DNA of 64,000 nucleotides, taken from positions 434,001 to 498,000 of the forward strand of contig NZ_CP022222.1 of the NCBI RefSeq assembly GCF_009930815.1. Direction: 5' to 3'. This document shows, one piece after another, positions 29,070 to 37,704 of this stretch (positions within the stretch are counted from its first letter, which is position 1; the number at the start of each line of letters is the position of its first letter). The DNA is from Bradyrhizobium sp. CCBAU 051011 (lineage in GTDB: Bacteria > Pseudomonadota > Alphaproteobacteria > Rhizobiales > Xanthobacteraceae). The notes beneath the pieces are model-generated. The model made no database searches and had not been told where the DNA came from. It worked only from the letters and a program-made list of their open reading frames with translations. Made by a program: the position numbers and the translations under genes.

Positions 29070-29870
29070 ATGAGCGCGGCAACGCTTCGCAGATTGATCG
29101 TGGTGGCCCTGATCGCGCTGTGGGAAATCCTGCCGCGCGCAGGCCTCATTCCCGAGTTGTTCCTGCCATCGCTGTCCTCGACGCTCGCGGCCGGCTGGAA
29201 CGAGGCCGGCGAGTACGGCCACGCGCTGGCCGTGACGCTCTATGAGGTCGCAATCTCGATGGCATTCGCCTGCGGCGGCGGCATCCTGCTCGGCGCCATC
29301 GTCGGCAGCCTGCCGCGGCCGCGCATCCTGATCATGCCGATGGTCTCGAGCCTCTATGCGGTGCCGCTCGTCATCCTCTATCCTGTCTTCACAGTCTGGC
29401 TCGGCATCGGCTCGGAATCCAAGATCGCCTTTGCCTCGATCTATGGCTTCCTGCCGACGATGCTGGCGACCGCCGCCGGCATCCAGACCATCGATCCGCA
29501 GCTATTGCTCGCCGCGCGCAGCATGGGCGCGACGCTGAGCCAGCGCCTGGTGTGGGTGATTATCCCGGCGGCGATCCCGACCGTGCTTTCGGGGCTGCGC
29601 GTCGGTGGCGCGCTGGTCATCGTCGGAGTCGTCGTCTCGGAAATGCTGATTTCCTCCGCCGGCATTGGCTACCTGATCTCACGCTATCGCACCATTCTCG
29701 ACAGCCCGCATGTCTTCGCCGGCGTGCTGCTGGTGCTGGCGATGGCGATCGCGTTCAACGCCGCGATCAAATGGATCGAGCGCAAGGCCGCGATCTGGCA
29801 GACCGGCACCCGCGCCGGACAAACTGCGTCGGAAGAAATAGCGCCCACGGCGCTGCAGCCTGCTACCTGA
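29070..29870 (+). CDS. ABC transporter permease (NitT/TauT type), second of two
   Basis: A 266-residue inner-membrane protein with six transmembrane segments and the EAA loop LAARSMGATLSQRLVWVIIP. It is clearly related to but distinct from the first permease, so the transporter may be a heterodimer instead of the usual homodimer. It starts seven bases after the ATPase stop and is followed 12 bases later by the deacetylase gene. Confidence 0.88.
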   Translation: MSAATLRRLIVVALIALWEILPRAGLIPELFLPSLSSTLAAGWNEAGEYGHALAVTLYEVAISMAFACGGGILLGAIVGSLPRPRILIMPMVSSLYAVPLVILYPVFTVWLGIGSESKIAFASIYGFLPTMLATAAGIQTIDPQLLLAARSMGATLSQRLVWVIIPAAIPTVLSGLRVGGALVIVGVVVSEMLISSAGIGYLISRYRTILDSPHVFAGVLLVLAMAIAFNAAIKWIERKAAIWQTGTRAGQTASEEIAPTALQPAT

Positions 29871-29882
29871 CGGAGAAGCTGC

Positions 29883-30548
29883 GTGTTCGACCTGACGCTG
29901 ACTTTCGACAATGGTCCCGAGCCCGGCGTCACGCCGCGCGTGCTCGATACCTTGCGCGAACGCGGCATCAAGACGACCTTCTTCGTGATCGGCGAAAAGC
30001 TTGGCGACCCCGAGCGCCGTCGGCTGGCAGGGCGCGCGCACGACGAGGGCCACTGGATCGGCAATCACACCTTTACGCATTCGGTGCCGCTTGGGCGGCA
30101 GCACGATCCGGAAACGGCACACAACGAGATCGGCCGGACGCAAGACGCGATCGGCGACCTCGCCCATTCAGAGCGCTGGTTCCGGCCGTTCGGCGGCGGC
30201 GGCAATCTCGATCGGCGGCTGTTGAAGCCTTCGGTCGTCGATTACCTCATCCGCAACAAGCATAGCTGCGTGCTCTGGAACGCAATCCCGCGAGACTGGG
30301 ATGATCCGGACGGCTGGGCCGACCGGGCCATCGAGCAATGTCAGACGCAGCCGTGGAGCCTGATGGTGCTGCACGATCTACCCGGCGGCGCCATGGATCA
30401 TCTCGAACGCTTTATCGACCGCGCCACGAAAGCCGGCGCACATTTCCACCAGGACTTTCCGCCTGACTGCGTCCCGATCCGGTCGGGCGAGATCGTGCTG
30501 CCGATCCAACCCTACGTTTCCAACATCGAAGAGAGTGTCACACCATGA
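29883..30548 (+). CDS. Polysaccharide deacetylase (NodB-fold) family protein
   Basis: A 221-residue cytoplasmic NodB-fold protein with a GTG start and GGAGA upstream. Motif 1 reads TFDNGPEPGVTP where the family has TFDDG, so the second Asp (normally a metal ligand) is Asn. Motif 2, GNHTFTHS, keeps both metal His residues. There is no signal peptide, which argues against a cell-wall substrate and for a small imported molecule, as in allantoinase-like PuuE relatives (inference). Its stop overlaps the next start by four bases. Confidence 0.83.
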   Translation: MFDLTLTFDNGPEPGVTPRVLDTLRERGIKTTFFVIGEKLGDPERRRLAGRAHDEGHWIGNHTFTHSVPLGRQHDPETAHNEIGRTQDAIGDLAHSERWFRPFGGGGNLDRRLLKPSVVDYLIRNKHSCVLWNAIPRDWDDPDGWADRAIEQCQTQPWSLMVLHDLPGGAMDHLERFIDRATKAGAHFHQDFPPDCVPIRSGEIVLPIQPYVSNIEESVTP

Positions 30549-31414
30549 AGATCGCGAGTTTCAAGGCCGGCCCGACCGTAACCTACGGCCTGATCACGAA
30601 CACCGGCATCATCGATGCCGGGAAGCGGCTGAAAGCGCATCCGACACTGAAGTCGCTGCTCGCAAAGGGATCGCTCGACGAACTGAAAGCGCTGCAAGGC
30701 GAACGGCCCGATTACGCGCTGGCCGAAATCGAATTGCTGCCGACCGTGCCCGACCCGGACAAGATTTTCTGCATCGGCGTCAACTACGCCACGCATCTGG
30801 CCGAAAGCGGCCACCCCACCCCGCCGCATCCGATGATCTTCACCCGCTTTGCCAACAGCCAGGTCGGCGGCGGCCAGCCGATGATCCGGCCGCTGGAATC
30901 AGAACGTTTCGACTTTGAAGGCGAGATGGCCGTCATCATCGGCAAGGCCGGCCGCCGCATTGCGCGCGAAAAGGCGCTCGCGCATGTCGCAGGTTATGCC
31001 TGCTACAATGACGGCAGTATCCGCGACTGGCAGCGTCACACCTCGCAATTCGCGCCGGGCAAGAATTTCGTCGGCACCGGCGCGTTCGGCCCCTGGATGG
31101 TCACGACGGATGAAATCCCTGATATCAGCAAGCAGACCATTGCGACCCGCCTCAACGGCGTCGAGGTGCAGGCCGCGCCGATCTCGGACCTCGTGTTCGA
31201 TGTTCCGGCCCTGATTGCCTACTGCTCGACCTTCACCGAACTCGTACCCGGCGACGTCATTGTCACCGGCACCACCGGCGGCGTCGGCGCCTATCGCACA
31301 CCGCCGCTCTGGATGAAGGATGGCGACGTGGTCGAAGTCGAAGTGTCCGGCATCGGCGTGCTGCGCAATCCGGTCAAGGACGAGGTTGCTGCGACTGCAA
31401 CGCGCGCGGCCTGA
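30545..31414 (+). CDS. Fumarylacetoacetate hydrolase family protein
   Basis: A 289-residue enzyme of the FAH fold. The core starts at KIFCIGVNYATHLAESG. Metal-binding acidic residues are in FDFEGEMAVIIG and YNDGSIRDWQ, and the C-terminal VIVTGTTGGVGAYR loop is typical. Relatives hydrolyse or decarboxylate 2-oxo acids in aromatic and sugar-acid breakdown. It is translationally coupled to the deacetylase and ends the ABC operon, so it probably acts late in degrading the imported compound. Confidence 0.88.
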   Translation: MKIASFKAGPTVTYGLITNTGIIDAGKRLKAHPTLKSLLAKGSLDELKALQGERPDYALAEIELLPTVPDPDKIFCIGVNYATHLAESGHPTPPHPMIFTRFANSQVGGGQPMIRPLESERFDFEGEMAVIIGKAGRRIAREKALAHVAGYACYNDGSIRDWQRHTSQFAPGKNFVGTGAFGPWMVTTDEIPDISKQTIATRLNGVEVQAAPISDLVFDVPALIAYCSTFTELVPGDVIVTGTTGGVGAYRTPPLWMKDGDVVEVEVSGIGVLRNPVKDEVAATATRAA

Positions 31415-31429
31415 TTCTCTTTTTTGTTG

Positions 31430-31476
31430 ACGCGCTTTCTTCACGCGAACCGGTACCCACTTCGCTTGAAAACGCT
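31430..31476. repeat. Dispersed palindromic repeat, copy 1
   Basis: Read on the minus strand it is a hairpin-forming unit bounded by AGCGTTTTC and GAAAGCGCGT with the core AAGTGGGTACCGGTT. The same unit occurs in the opposite orientation at 50723-50769, and its core recurs at 59150-59198. Confidence 0.75.
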
Positions 31477-31505
31477 ATGCGAATACCAAGAACAAGGAGG
31501 TAATC

Positions 31506-32546
31506 ATGAACCTGCCCAAGCATCTGCTGCCGACCACGGTCGTCGGCAGCTACCCGCAGCCGGAATGGCTGGTCGATCGCGCGATGCTGTCCAAAGTGGT
31601 GCCGCGCACGCGTTTGCATGCGATGTGGCGGCTGCCGGCCGAACATCTGGAGGAGGCGCAGGACGACGCCACCATCGTCGCCATCCGCGACATGGAGCGC
31701 GCCGGCATCGATATCGTGACCGACGGCGAAATCCGCCGCGAAAGCTATTCGAACCGCTTTGCCACCGCGCTCGAGGGCATCGACGACGAAAATCCGGCGA
31801 TGATCACCTCGCGCAGCGGGCACGCGACGCCGGTCCCGCGCGTGGTCGGCCCGGTGAAACGCCGCGGCCCGGTCGAGCGGCACGACATGGAATTCCTGCG
31901 CAAGAACACCGACCGCGCGGCCAAGATCACTCTGCCCGGCCCGTTCACGATGAGCCAGCAGGCCAAGAACGAATACTATAAGGACGACGAAGAGCTGGCG
32001 ATGGCGTTCGCCGAAGCCGTCAACGCCGAAGCGCTCGACCTGCAAAAGGCCGGCGCCGACGTGATCCAGCTTGACGAGCCCTGGGTGCGCAACAATCCCG
32101 ATCTTGCCCGGCAGTACGCCGTCAAGGCGATCAACCGCGCCTTGCAGGGCATCACCGTGCCGACCGTGGTGCATCTGTGCTTCGGTTATGCCGCGGTCGT
32201 CCCCGGCTCGACCAAGCCAGCCGGCTACTCCTTCCTCGCCGAGCTCGCCGACACCAGTGCCGAGCAGATTTCGATCGAGGCGGCGCAGCCAAAACTCGAT
32301 CTCGGCGTGCTCAAGGATCTGTCGTCGAAAAAGATCATGCTCGGCGTGCTCGACCTCGGCAATCCCGAGATCGAAACCGCCGATGTGGTGGCCGGCCGAA
32401 TTCGCAACGGCCTGAAGCATGTCGCGGCCGATCGGCTGGTTGTCGCGCCCGATTGCGGCATGAAATACATGCCGCGCCATGTCGCGTTCGGAAAGCTCAA
32501 GGCAATGTGCGATGCGGCCGCGACCGTCCGCAAGGAGCTGAGCTAG
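31506..32546 (+). CDS. MetE-like cobalamin-independent methyltransferase (catalytic domain only)
   Basis: A 346-residue protein matching the C-terminal catalytic barrel of MetE but lacking its N-terminal barrel. Zinc ligands are visible as His223-Leu-Cys225 (VHLCFGYA) and Cys317 (PDCGMKY). The start TTVVGSYPQPEWLV is typical of short core-MetE proteins. A GGAGG site lies just before ATG 31506. It may methylate homocysteine with a non-folate donor or act on another thiol. It follows the ABC operon after a 91-base gap and repeat, so cotranscription is uncertain. Confidence 0.85.
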   Translation: MNLPKHLLPTTVVGSYPQPEWLVDRAMLSKVVPRTRLHAMWRLPAEHLEEAQDDATIVAIRDMERAGIDIVTDGEIRRESYSNRFATALEGIDDENPAMITSRSGHATPVPRVVGPVKRRGPVERHDMEFLRKNTDRAAKITLPGPFTMSQQAKNEYYKDDEELAMAFAEAVNAEALDLQKAGADVIQLDEPWVRNNPDLARQYAVKAINRALQGITVPTVVHLCFGYAAVVPGSTKPAGYSFLAELADTSAEQISIEAAQPKLDLGVLKDLSSKKIMLGVLDLGNPEIETADVVAGRIRNGLKHVAADRLVVAPDCGMKYMPRHVAFGKLKAMCDAAATVRKELS

Positions 32547-32775
32547 GTCCGGCCGCTTCATCTATCAGGCTGAGGAGCTGTTCGAACGGATCCCGCTCGC
32601 GGGCCCGTACCAGATGGATCGGTGCACTGGAAAGACGCAGCCAACTCTCTGCTTCGGCCAGCCAATACACCTTGCTGTGTGGTTCGCGCCGTGCGAGCTG
32701 CCTGCAAAGTGCCGCCCGCCAACTCAACTCCAGGCGACTTGCCATGCGCATCCCCTGCCATGGGTGATGCTTCAT
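32497..32775 (-). CDS. Possible small protein, unknown
   Basis: A 92-codon frame filling most of the 296-base gap between two genes, overlapping the 3' end of the MetE-like gene by 50 bases on the other strand. An internal start at MASRLELSWRAALCRQLARR (near 32745) gives a compact helical-looking peptide. Codon bias is reasonable, but the family is not recognised. If it is not real, the gap holds no gene. Confidence 0.35.
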   Translation of the reverse strand: MKHHPWQGMRMASRLELSWRAALCRQLARREPHSKVYWLAEAESWLRLSSAPIHLVRARERDPFEQLLSLIDEAAGPSSAPCGRSRPHRTLP

Positions 32776-32842
32776 GCTGGTCCCGGGGACTGGACGGGTT
32801 CCTTGATCTACGTCAAGCGTCGCGACGATTTAGGACGCTGCG

Positions 32843-33451
32843 CTAGATCGGATTACCTTTCAACCACGCCGCGCCCCGCGCGTATAATGCCTCGACTTCG
32901 GGCCCCTTCAGACCGGGCATGTCGCGCTTGACGGTATAACCGATGCGGGTCTGCAGATAAGCGAGGTGCCGGTAGCCCTGTGGAAACTGCTCAAGCAACG
33001 CCCTATCCAGAACAGGCGCTGTGCCGGGGGTAACGGGGTCCATCCGGTCCTTCTCATAGATCGGCTGGCGCAGCACGATTCCCCATCGCCCTTCCCGCTT
33101 TTCGAGGAAGTCGTAGAACCGCCCGGTGCAAAGCACGTCGCACAGCACGCCTTCTACCTCGGCGCGCTGCGAAATCGTCATCTTGGTCTGCGAGATCGCC
33201 CGGTTTCCGGCGAGATCGACCGAAACACCACCCAGGAAGTGCAGGATGCTGATGCCCTTGGCCCAGGCCTGCTTGCTGATTTCGATGAATTCGTCGCCGG
33301 TGCCCTGCGTCCAGGTCGCCATCATGCGGCCGTCCGGATGCCAGACCGTGCGGAAGCGCTCCCAGTCGCCGGCATCGCGCCAGATCGCCCAGTTCTGCAA
33401 CAATTCCCGGATCAGGCGATCGTCTTCAATCTCGGCGTCACGTCTGGGCAT
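32843..33451 (-). CDS. SnoaL/NTF2-like fold protein
   Basis: A 202-residue protein with the alpha+beta barrel pattern of the SnoaL-like family: EIEDDRLIRELLQNWAIWRD, then FRTVWHPDGRMMATW, and a late GRFYDFLEKREGRWGIVLRQ. The family includes small-subunit dioxygenase-like, dehydratase and isomerase proteins; the reaction is unknown. It stands alone on the minus strand. Confidence 0.8.
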   Translation of the reverse strand: MPRRDAEIEDDRLIRELLQNWAIWRDAGDWERFRTVWHPDGRMMATWTQGTGDEFIEISKQAWAKGISILHFLGGVSVDLAGNRAISQTKMTISQRAEVEGVLCDVLCTGRFYDFLEKREGRWGIVLRQPIYEKDRMDPVTPGTAPVLDRALLEQFPQGYRHLAYLQTRIGYTVKRDMPGLKGPEVEALYARGAAWLKGNPI

Positions 33452-33529
33452 GCGGACGTTTCCCTTAGGACTTAGTTCTCAAGTGTTCATGAGACATAGC
33501 CGCGCCAGGCATAAGCTGACAAGCCGGGC

Positions 33530-33799
33530 TCATAACAGCCTGGCGCGAACGAACAGCGCGCGCAGCGCGTTGGTCGCCTGCACGGCCAGCATCGCGTTAT
33601 CGGCGGCACCTTGCAGTGCACTGACAGCATCGGCGTGCAGCGCGCGGAATTCGATCCATTCGATCGAAGAGAGATTAGTGATGAAGCGATAGGCCTGACC
33701 GACGGTGGCGATCGACACCGTCCTGCCGTTCAGGTTGATCTTGAAGACCGCTCGCAACGGCGTATCGGAATCGGCGACGTCGCCGGCGACCGAAGTCAT
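33530..33799 (-). CDS. Small hypothetical protein downstream of the DUF2778 gene
   Basis: An 89-residue protein, not recognised. It contains LRAVFKINLNGRTVSIATVGQA and an Ala-rich helical C-terminus. Its ATG overlaps the stop of the DUF2778 gene by four bases, so the two are translationally coupled. By analogy with effector-immunity pairs a protective role is conceivable, but the protein has no signal peptide and the idea is untested. Confidence 0.7.
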   Translation of the reverse strand: MTSVAGDVADSDTPLRAVFKINLNGRTVSIATVGQAYRFITNLSSIEWIEFRALHADAVSALQGAADNAMLAVQATNALRALFVRARLL

Positions 33800-34788
33800 G
33801 ACGGAGACGGTGAACGCCGCGATGCGGTCAGGCCTTCGCGAAGGCTCGGCACAACGACGAGCCGCTTCACCTCGCCGTTCCGGTAGGCCTGCAGGAACCT
33901 GTCATAATCCTTGATCGAGACGCAGCCGTTGGAATCGCCGTTGGGACCGAGCAGGTAGCTGTGGACGAGCAAGCCGTTTCGCCCATGCATTTCGTTTTCG
34001 CCGACCGGCGTCATGCGCAGCGCCGCGACGCCATGAAACAGTTTCTCGCGCGGTTTCAGATCGTAGACGTTCGGCGGCGTCGCGCCGACCATGCGCTGGT
34101 CGACATGTGCCGGATTGTCCATCAGGCTGCCGAGCCCGGAGTGTGCCTCAAGCTTGACGCCATTCGGCAAGTACACCGTGCGGGCCGAAATATCGTAGAC
34201 GGCGGTCTGACTGTCGTAGCCAAGCGCGGCCAGATCCTTGCGCTCGCTGAGCAGCCCGTCTCCCGGCGTCAGCGACGCCAACGAGAAGCGCATCGGCACC
34301 AGGTCGGCGAGCTTCTCGAACATGGTGCGATTATCGGCCGAGACCGTCGGCGGATCGTTCCTCATCGACTGAAGATTGGCCAGGACCGGCCGGGATCTTG
34401 GCAAGGGAATCGCAGCCTCAACCGTTGGCGCAGGCTGCTCGGGCTCGGGCTGGACAATCTGCTCTCGCGATGGTCCGCCCAACTGGCTTTCGATATGCCC
34501 GAACTCAGCCTCGAAGTCAGAGCGTTGCGGGCGTACGGCGGGACGCGAGGGGTAATTGATGGCCAGCGAACGGCGCACGGAGGACGGACCGAACCGCTCG
34601 TCGAACGAGGTTGTGCTGGCAAAATTCGCGGATGCGGGATCGACCCAGCGGGACAGATCGAAATCGGTCGCCCAGGCAGCCAGCCCCAATGCCATGGCGA
34701 ACGCCGCGACCCCGAATGCCGCTTCGCGGTACAATCGGGTACGCGGGCGCGAAGCAAGCTCGGCTGCGCTGGTCGTACGATTACCCAT
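33796..34788 (-). CDS. DUF2778 (Tlde1-like) L,D-transpeptidase-related protein
   Basis: A 330-residue protein with one N-terminal membrane segment (about residues 22-42) and a long Pro-rich linker. The C-terminal DUF2778 domain has AHSGLGSLMDNP and the catalytic-looking HSYLLGPNGDSNGCVSIKDY with Ser-x-Gly-Cys. Known relatives cross-link or trim peptidoglycan, and some are type VI secretion effectors. No secretion genes are nearby, so a housekeeping cell-wall role is at least as likely. It is followed by the overlapping small gene. Confidence 0.85.
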   Translation of the reverse strand: MGNRTTSAAELASRPRTRLYREAAFGVAAFAMALGLAAWATDFDLSRWVDPASANFASTTSFDERFGPSSVRRSLAINYPSRPAVRPQRSDFEAEFGHIESQLGGPSREQIVQPEPEQPAPTVEAAIPLPRSRPVLANLQSMRNDPPTVSADNRTMFEKLADLVPMRFSLASLTPGDGLLSERKDLAALGYDSQTAVYDISARTVYLPNGVKLEAHSGLGSLMDNPAHVDQRMVGATPPNVYDLKPREKLFHGVAALRMTPVGENEMHGRNGLLVHSYLLGPNGDSNGCVSIKDYDRFLQAYRNGEVKRLVVVPSLREGLTASRRSPSPS

Positions 34789-34967
34789 CTATCCCCGGCT
34801 CGGCGCTTCGGAATCACGTCTGATTCCTAAAGGATTCACCGAATAAGTCCCCACCATAATGCAAACCAAAGTAAGGCATAATCGAGACAATGTTTGCCGC
34901 CATCATGACCTGCGCAATCCGCAGGTTCAAGCCTTCTGACAAGGCCGCACCGGCGGGTCGGCGGCTC

Positions 34968-35393
34968 TCAGGGCCTCAGGACCGGATTGGTATTTGGTAC
35001 CGGCGCCTGCTCCATTTCAGCGTGCTCCGGCAGCTTGTCCGCATGCACCGCGAGCGCCGGCCCGATCCAGATCGGATCGGCCAGATGGTCCCGGCGCGGA
35101 TTGGTCGTGTTCGGATGGACCAGAACGCTCAATTTGCCATGGTTGAGCATCAGCCAGGGCACCAGTTCGGGGAATATCTCGCGGGCAAAGGCGACCTGGT
35201 ACATGGCCTGATCGTGCGGCCCGACCTTGACATCGTGCCAGCGCCCGAGCGTGACCGAGAAGCGCTCGCCGATCCAGCTGCGCAGTTGCTCGGCTTCGGC
35301 CCGTGTGGTCGCTGGATCGTAATAGATATGGGCGTGATAGCTGGCGATCTCGCCCAGTGGTCGCGGCCCGCCCGCTCCCGGCTCACCCGTCAT
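34968..35393 (-). CDS. DOPA 4,5-dioxygenase family protein
   Basis: A 141-residue protein of the DOPA-dioxygenase family (VOC-like fold): ASYHAHIYYDPATTRAEAE with the first metal-type His residues, GRWHDVKVGPHDQAMYQVAF, and LMLNHGKLSVLVHPNTTN. The three His-containing motifs fit the family. Family members cleave catechol rings or have unproven roles. ATG 35393 is preferred over a longer low-quality extension. It is the last of several minus-strand genes with catabolic flavour. Confidence 0.85.
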   Translation of the reverse strand: MTGEPGAGGPRPLGEIASYHAHIYYDPATTRAEAEQLRSWIGERFSVTLGRWHDVKVGPHDQAMYQVAFAREIFPELVPWLMLNHGKLSVLVHPNTTNPRRDHLADPIWIGPALAVHADKLPEHAEMEQAPVPNTNPVLRP

Positions 35394-35470
35394 GGCCTTT
35401 GCTCCACGCCATCGCTGCTTTGGACCGGTCGATGATCGCTGCAACCGGGGGCGTGGTCAATGTGCAGGTG

Positions 35471-36031
35471 TCAGCCCAACCGCTTCTTGCTGCTCTCGAA
35501 GACGGTCATGCCGGCGGCGGCGTCGAGGTCGACCTCGGTTGCTTCCGTCAGGCGCGCCATCGTCATGTAGAATCCGATCGCAAGGATCGATTCGACGATC
35601 TCCTGCTCGCTGAAGTGCTGGCGCATCGCGGCAAAGACCGGTGCTGCAACGCGCACGTTCTCGATCACTTCACGGCCGAACGCCAATAGCGCCTTTTCGG
35701 CCTCATTGAAGGCGGCGTCCTCGTATTTGCCCTGCTCGATGCAGTCGATCTGCCGTTGCGTGACGCCGACGCCGAGCGCGATCGGAACATGCTGCCGCCA
35801 CTCATATTCCCCATGCTCCCACTGCGCGACCTGGAGGATCAGCAACTCGCGATTGACGTGGCTGAGCTTCTGGCGGTGCAGGATCGAATTGGCGAACCGC
35901 ATCGCCGGAATGAAATTGGCCTCGGCATGCGCCATCATCCGGAAGATATTAAGGACGACCGGCATCCTGTCGAAGGAGGTGCGTATGTCGCCGCCGGTTG
36001 CCGCCGGGTCGATCAGAGGAAGTCTTGCCAT
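35471..36031 (-). CDS. Carboxymuconolactone decarboxylase family protein
   Basis: A 186-residue CMD/AhpD-like protein. The active-site region is WEHGEYEWRQHVPIALGVG, with Glu77 and His81 spaced as in decarboxylase members. There is no CxxC pair, so a peroxidase (AhpD) role is unlikely. It lies between a VOC gene and the DOPA-dioxygenase-like gene on the same strand, which fits a ring-cleavage pathway, although its exact reaction is unknown. Confidence 0.87.
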   Translation of the reverse strand: MARLPLIDPAATGGDIRTSFDRMPVVLNIFRMMAHAEANFIPAMRFANSILHRQKLSHVNRELLILQVAQWEHGEYEWRQHVPIALGVGVTQRQIDCIEQGKYEDAAFNEAEKALLAFGREVIENVRVAAPVFAAMRQHFSEQEIVESILAIGFYMTMARLTEATEVDLDAAAGMTVFESSKKRLG

Positions 36032-36088
36032 CCGCTTTTTCCTTATGTTGCTGTTCTTGTTGTTGAATCGTTGGCGACGCTGCGCCGC

Positions 36089-36622
36089 TCAACGGCCGCC
36101 CACCTCGCGGATGGGATCGGAGCCGTCCCAGCCGGCGGCGACCTTGCGGATGTGCTCGAAGAAGCTCCCCTTGCTGCCGCTGATGTCTGAAATTTCCACC
36201 ACGGTCCCGGGATGGGCCTGCGTATCGAAATATGCAAAGCGGCCCTTTTCGCCGCCGATCTGGCCCTCGTGACCCACGTTATAGCCAAGCGACAGCGCGC
36301 GGTCGTAGACGGCCTGATAGTCGCGGGTCCAATACGACATGTGTTGCAAGCCTTCGCGGCCGGAATCGAGAAACTCCTTGTACATCGAGGGCGCATCGTT
36401 GCGCTGCTGGATCAGCTCGATCTGGAGATCGCCGGAATTGGCGAGCGCCACGCTCATCTCCATGGCGGAGTACTGGCCGCGGTGGCGGAAGTAATCGGTC
36501 TTGACCTTGTCGATGTAGTACCAGGGCCCGACGCCCATCACATTGACCCAGTGATCCATCGCGGCGCGGATATCACGCACCACATATCCGTTCTGGCAGA
36601 CCGCGCCAAAGATACGGCTCAT
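36089..36622 (-). CDS. VOC-family (glyoxalase/dioxygenase-like) protein
   Basis: A 177-residue VOC protein resembling methylmalonyl-CoA epimerase and extradiol-type enzymes: QNGYVVRDIRAAMDHWVNVM, GDLQIELIQQRND with an acidic metal ligand, GLQHMSYWTRDY, and a final GTVVEISD. Metal His and Glu ligands appear intact. Substrate unassigned; its neighbours suggest a step in degradation of a cyclic or aromatic compound. Confidence 0.86.
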   Translation of the reverse strand: MSRIFGAVCQNGYVVRDIRAAMDHWVNVMGVGPWYYIDKVKTDYFRHRGQYSAMEMSVALANSGDLQIELIQQRNDAPSMYKEFLDSGREGLQHMSYWTRDYQAVYDRALSLGYNVGHEGQIGGEKGRFAYFDTQAHPGTVVEISDISGSKGSFFEHIRKVAAGWDGSDPIREVGGR

Positions 36623-36688
36623 TGAAACCTCCCGTCTGCTTGCCGGCGGTACATGCTTGCCGCCTCGTGTTCTTCTTGATCCCGCAGT

Positions 36689-37486
36689 TCAGCCGATCGA
36701 CCTGCCTCCGTCGATCACGAGTTCGGTGCCGGTGACGTAGCGGCTTTCATCGCTGGCGAGCCACAGAATGCCGTTGGCGATATCTTCAGGTGCCGCCTTG
36801 TACCCGAGCGGGACGGCGCGTTCGGTGAGCTTATCCAGCGTCGGGCCGCGCTCCCGTCCGCCGTTCGCGCCGTCCTCGACGGTGCCGATCAGCGTGTCCC
36901 AGATCGCGGTTTCGGTGATGCCGGGATGCAGTGAGTTGACGCGTACACCGTCCCTGGCGGCGGCGCATTCCAGCGCGACCGATTTCGTGAACAGCCGCAC
37001 GCCGCCCTTGGTCGCGCAATAGCCCGAGACGTTCGGCGACGCCTTGATCCCCGCGATCGAGGAAACGTTGATGATGCTGCCGCCGCCACCTGCCCGCATC
37101 AGCGGCAGCGAATGCTTCACGCCGAGGAAGACGCCGTCGAGATTGACGGCCACCTGCCGCTTCCAGTCGGCGAAAGCCATATCGACGACAGGGCCCGAAA
37201 GGCCGATACCGGCGTTGTTGACGAGGACATCGAGCCGGCCAAACCGCGCCTTGATCGCGGTCACGACCGACTGCCAGTCTTCTTCGCGCGTCACGTCGTG
37301 GTGGTAGTATTCGCACTCGCAGCCACCGGCGCGCAATTCGCGCAGCAGGCCTTCGCCCTTCTCATCCTGCAGATCGGTCGCGACAATCTTCGCGCCCTCG
37401 CGGGCCAGCACCAAAACGGCGCCCCGCCCGATGCCATTGGCAGCGCCGGTCACCAGAACGACCTTTCCTTCGACACGCCGCGTCAT
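36689..37486 (-). CDS. Short-chain dehydrogenase/reductase
   Basis: A 265-residue classical SDR. The cofactor motif is TGAANGIGRG (residues 13-22), the NNAG motif is LVNNAGIG, the catalytic Ser is in IINVSSIAG and the Tyr-Lys pair in YCATKGG. Asp at the end of beta-2 (VATDLQD) predicts NAD preference. It is the first gene of the minus-strand catabolic run, divergent from the LacI gene, and the operator between them makes it a likely LacI-regulated target. Confidence 0.9.
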   Translation of the reverse strand: MTRRVEGKVVLVTGAANGIGRGAVLVLAREGAKIVATDLQDEKGEGLLRELRAGGCECEYYHHDVTREEDWQSVVTAIKARFGRLDVLVNNAGIGLSGPVVDMAFADWKRQVAVNLDGVFLGVKHSLPLMRAGGGGSIINVSSIAGIKASPNVSGYCATKGGVRLFTKSVALECAAARDGVRVNSLHPGITETAIWDTLIGTVEDGANGGRERGPTLDKLTERAVPLGYKAAPEDIANGILWLASDESRYVTGTELVIDGGRSIG

Positions 37487-37559
37487 GGCTGGGTCCGTTT
37501 CCCCGCTTTTCAGGCCGTTCGGCCGTGTTGTTGCCCTGCAGGAATAATGGTCAGGTTTC

Positions 37560-37573
37560 TGGAAACGTTTCCA
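37560..37573. promoter_or_regulatory. LacI-family operator (TGGAAACGTTTCCA)
   Basis: A perfect 14-base palindrome with the central CG of LacI/GalR-family operators. It lies 74 bases before the SDR start and 132 bases before the LacI start, in an AT-rich divergent promoter region, so it can control both directions. Confidence 0.75.
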
Positions 37574-37704
37574 TACTTTATCTATCTAAGCCGCGCAAGG
37601 TCAGTATTTTAGGACATATCATCTTGTATATCGTTTTCAGATTACGCTAGATTTCAGCGTTGCGCGGCCTAGCGCCGCAATCTTCGGCCGATCGAGATGT
37701 AGCG

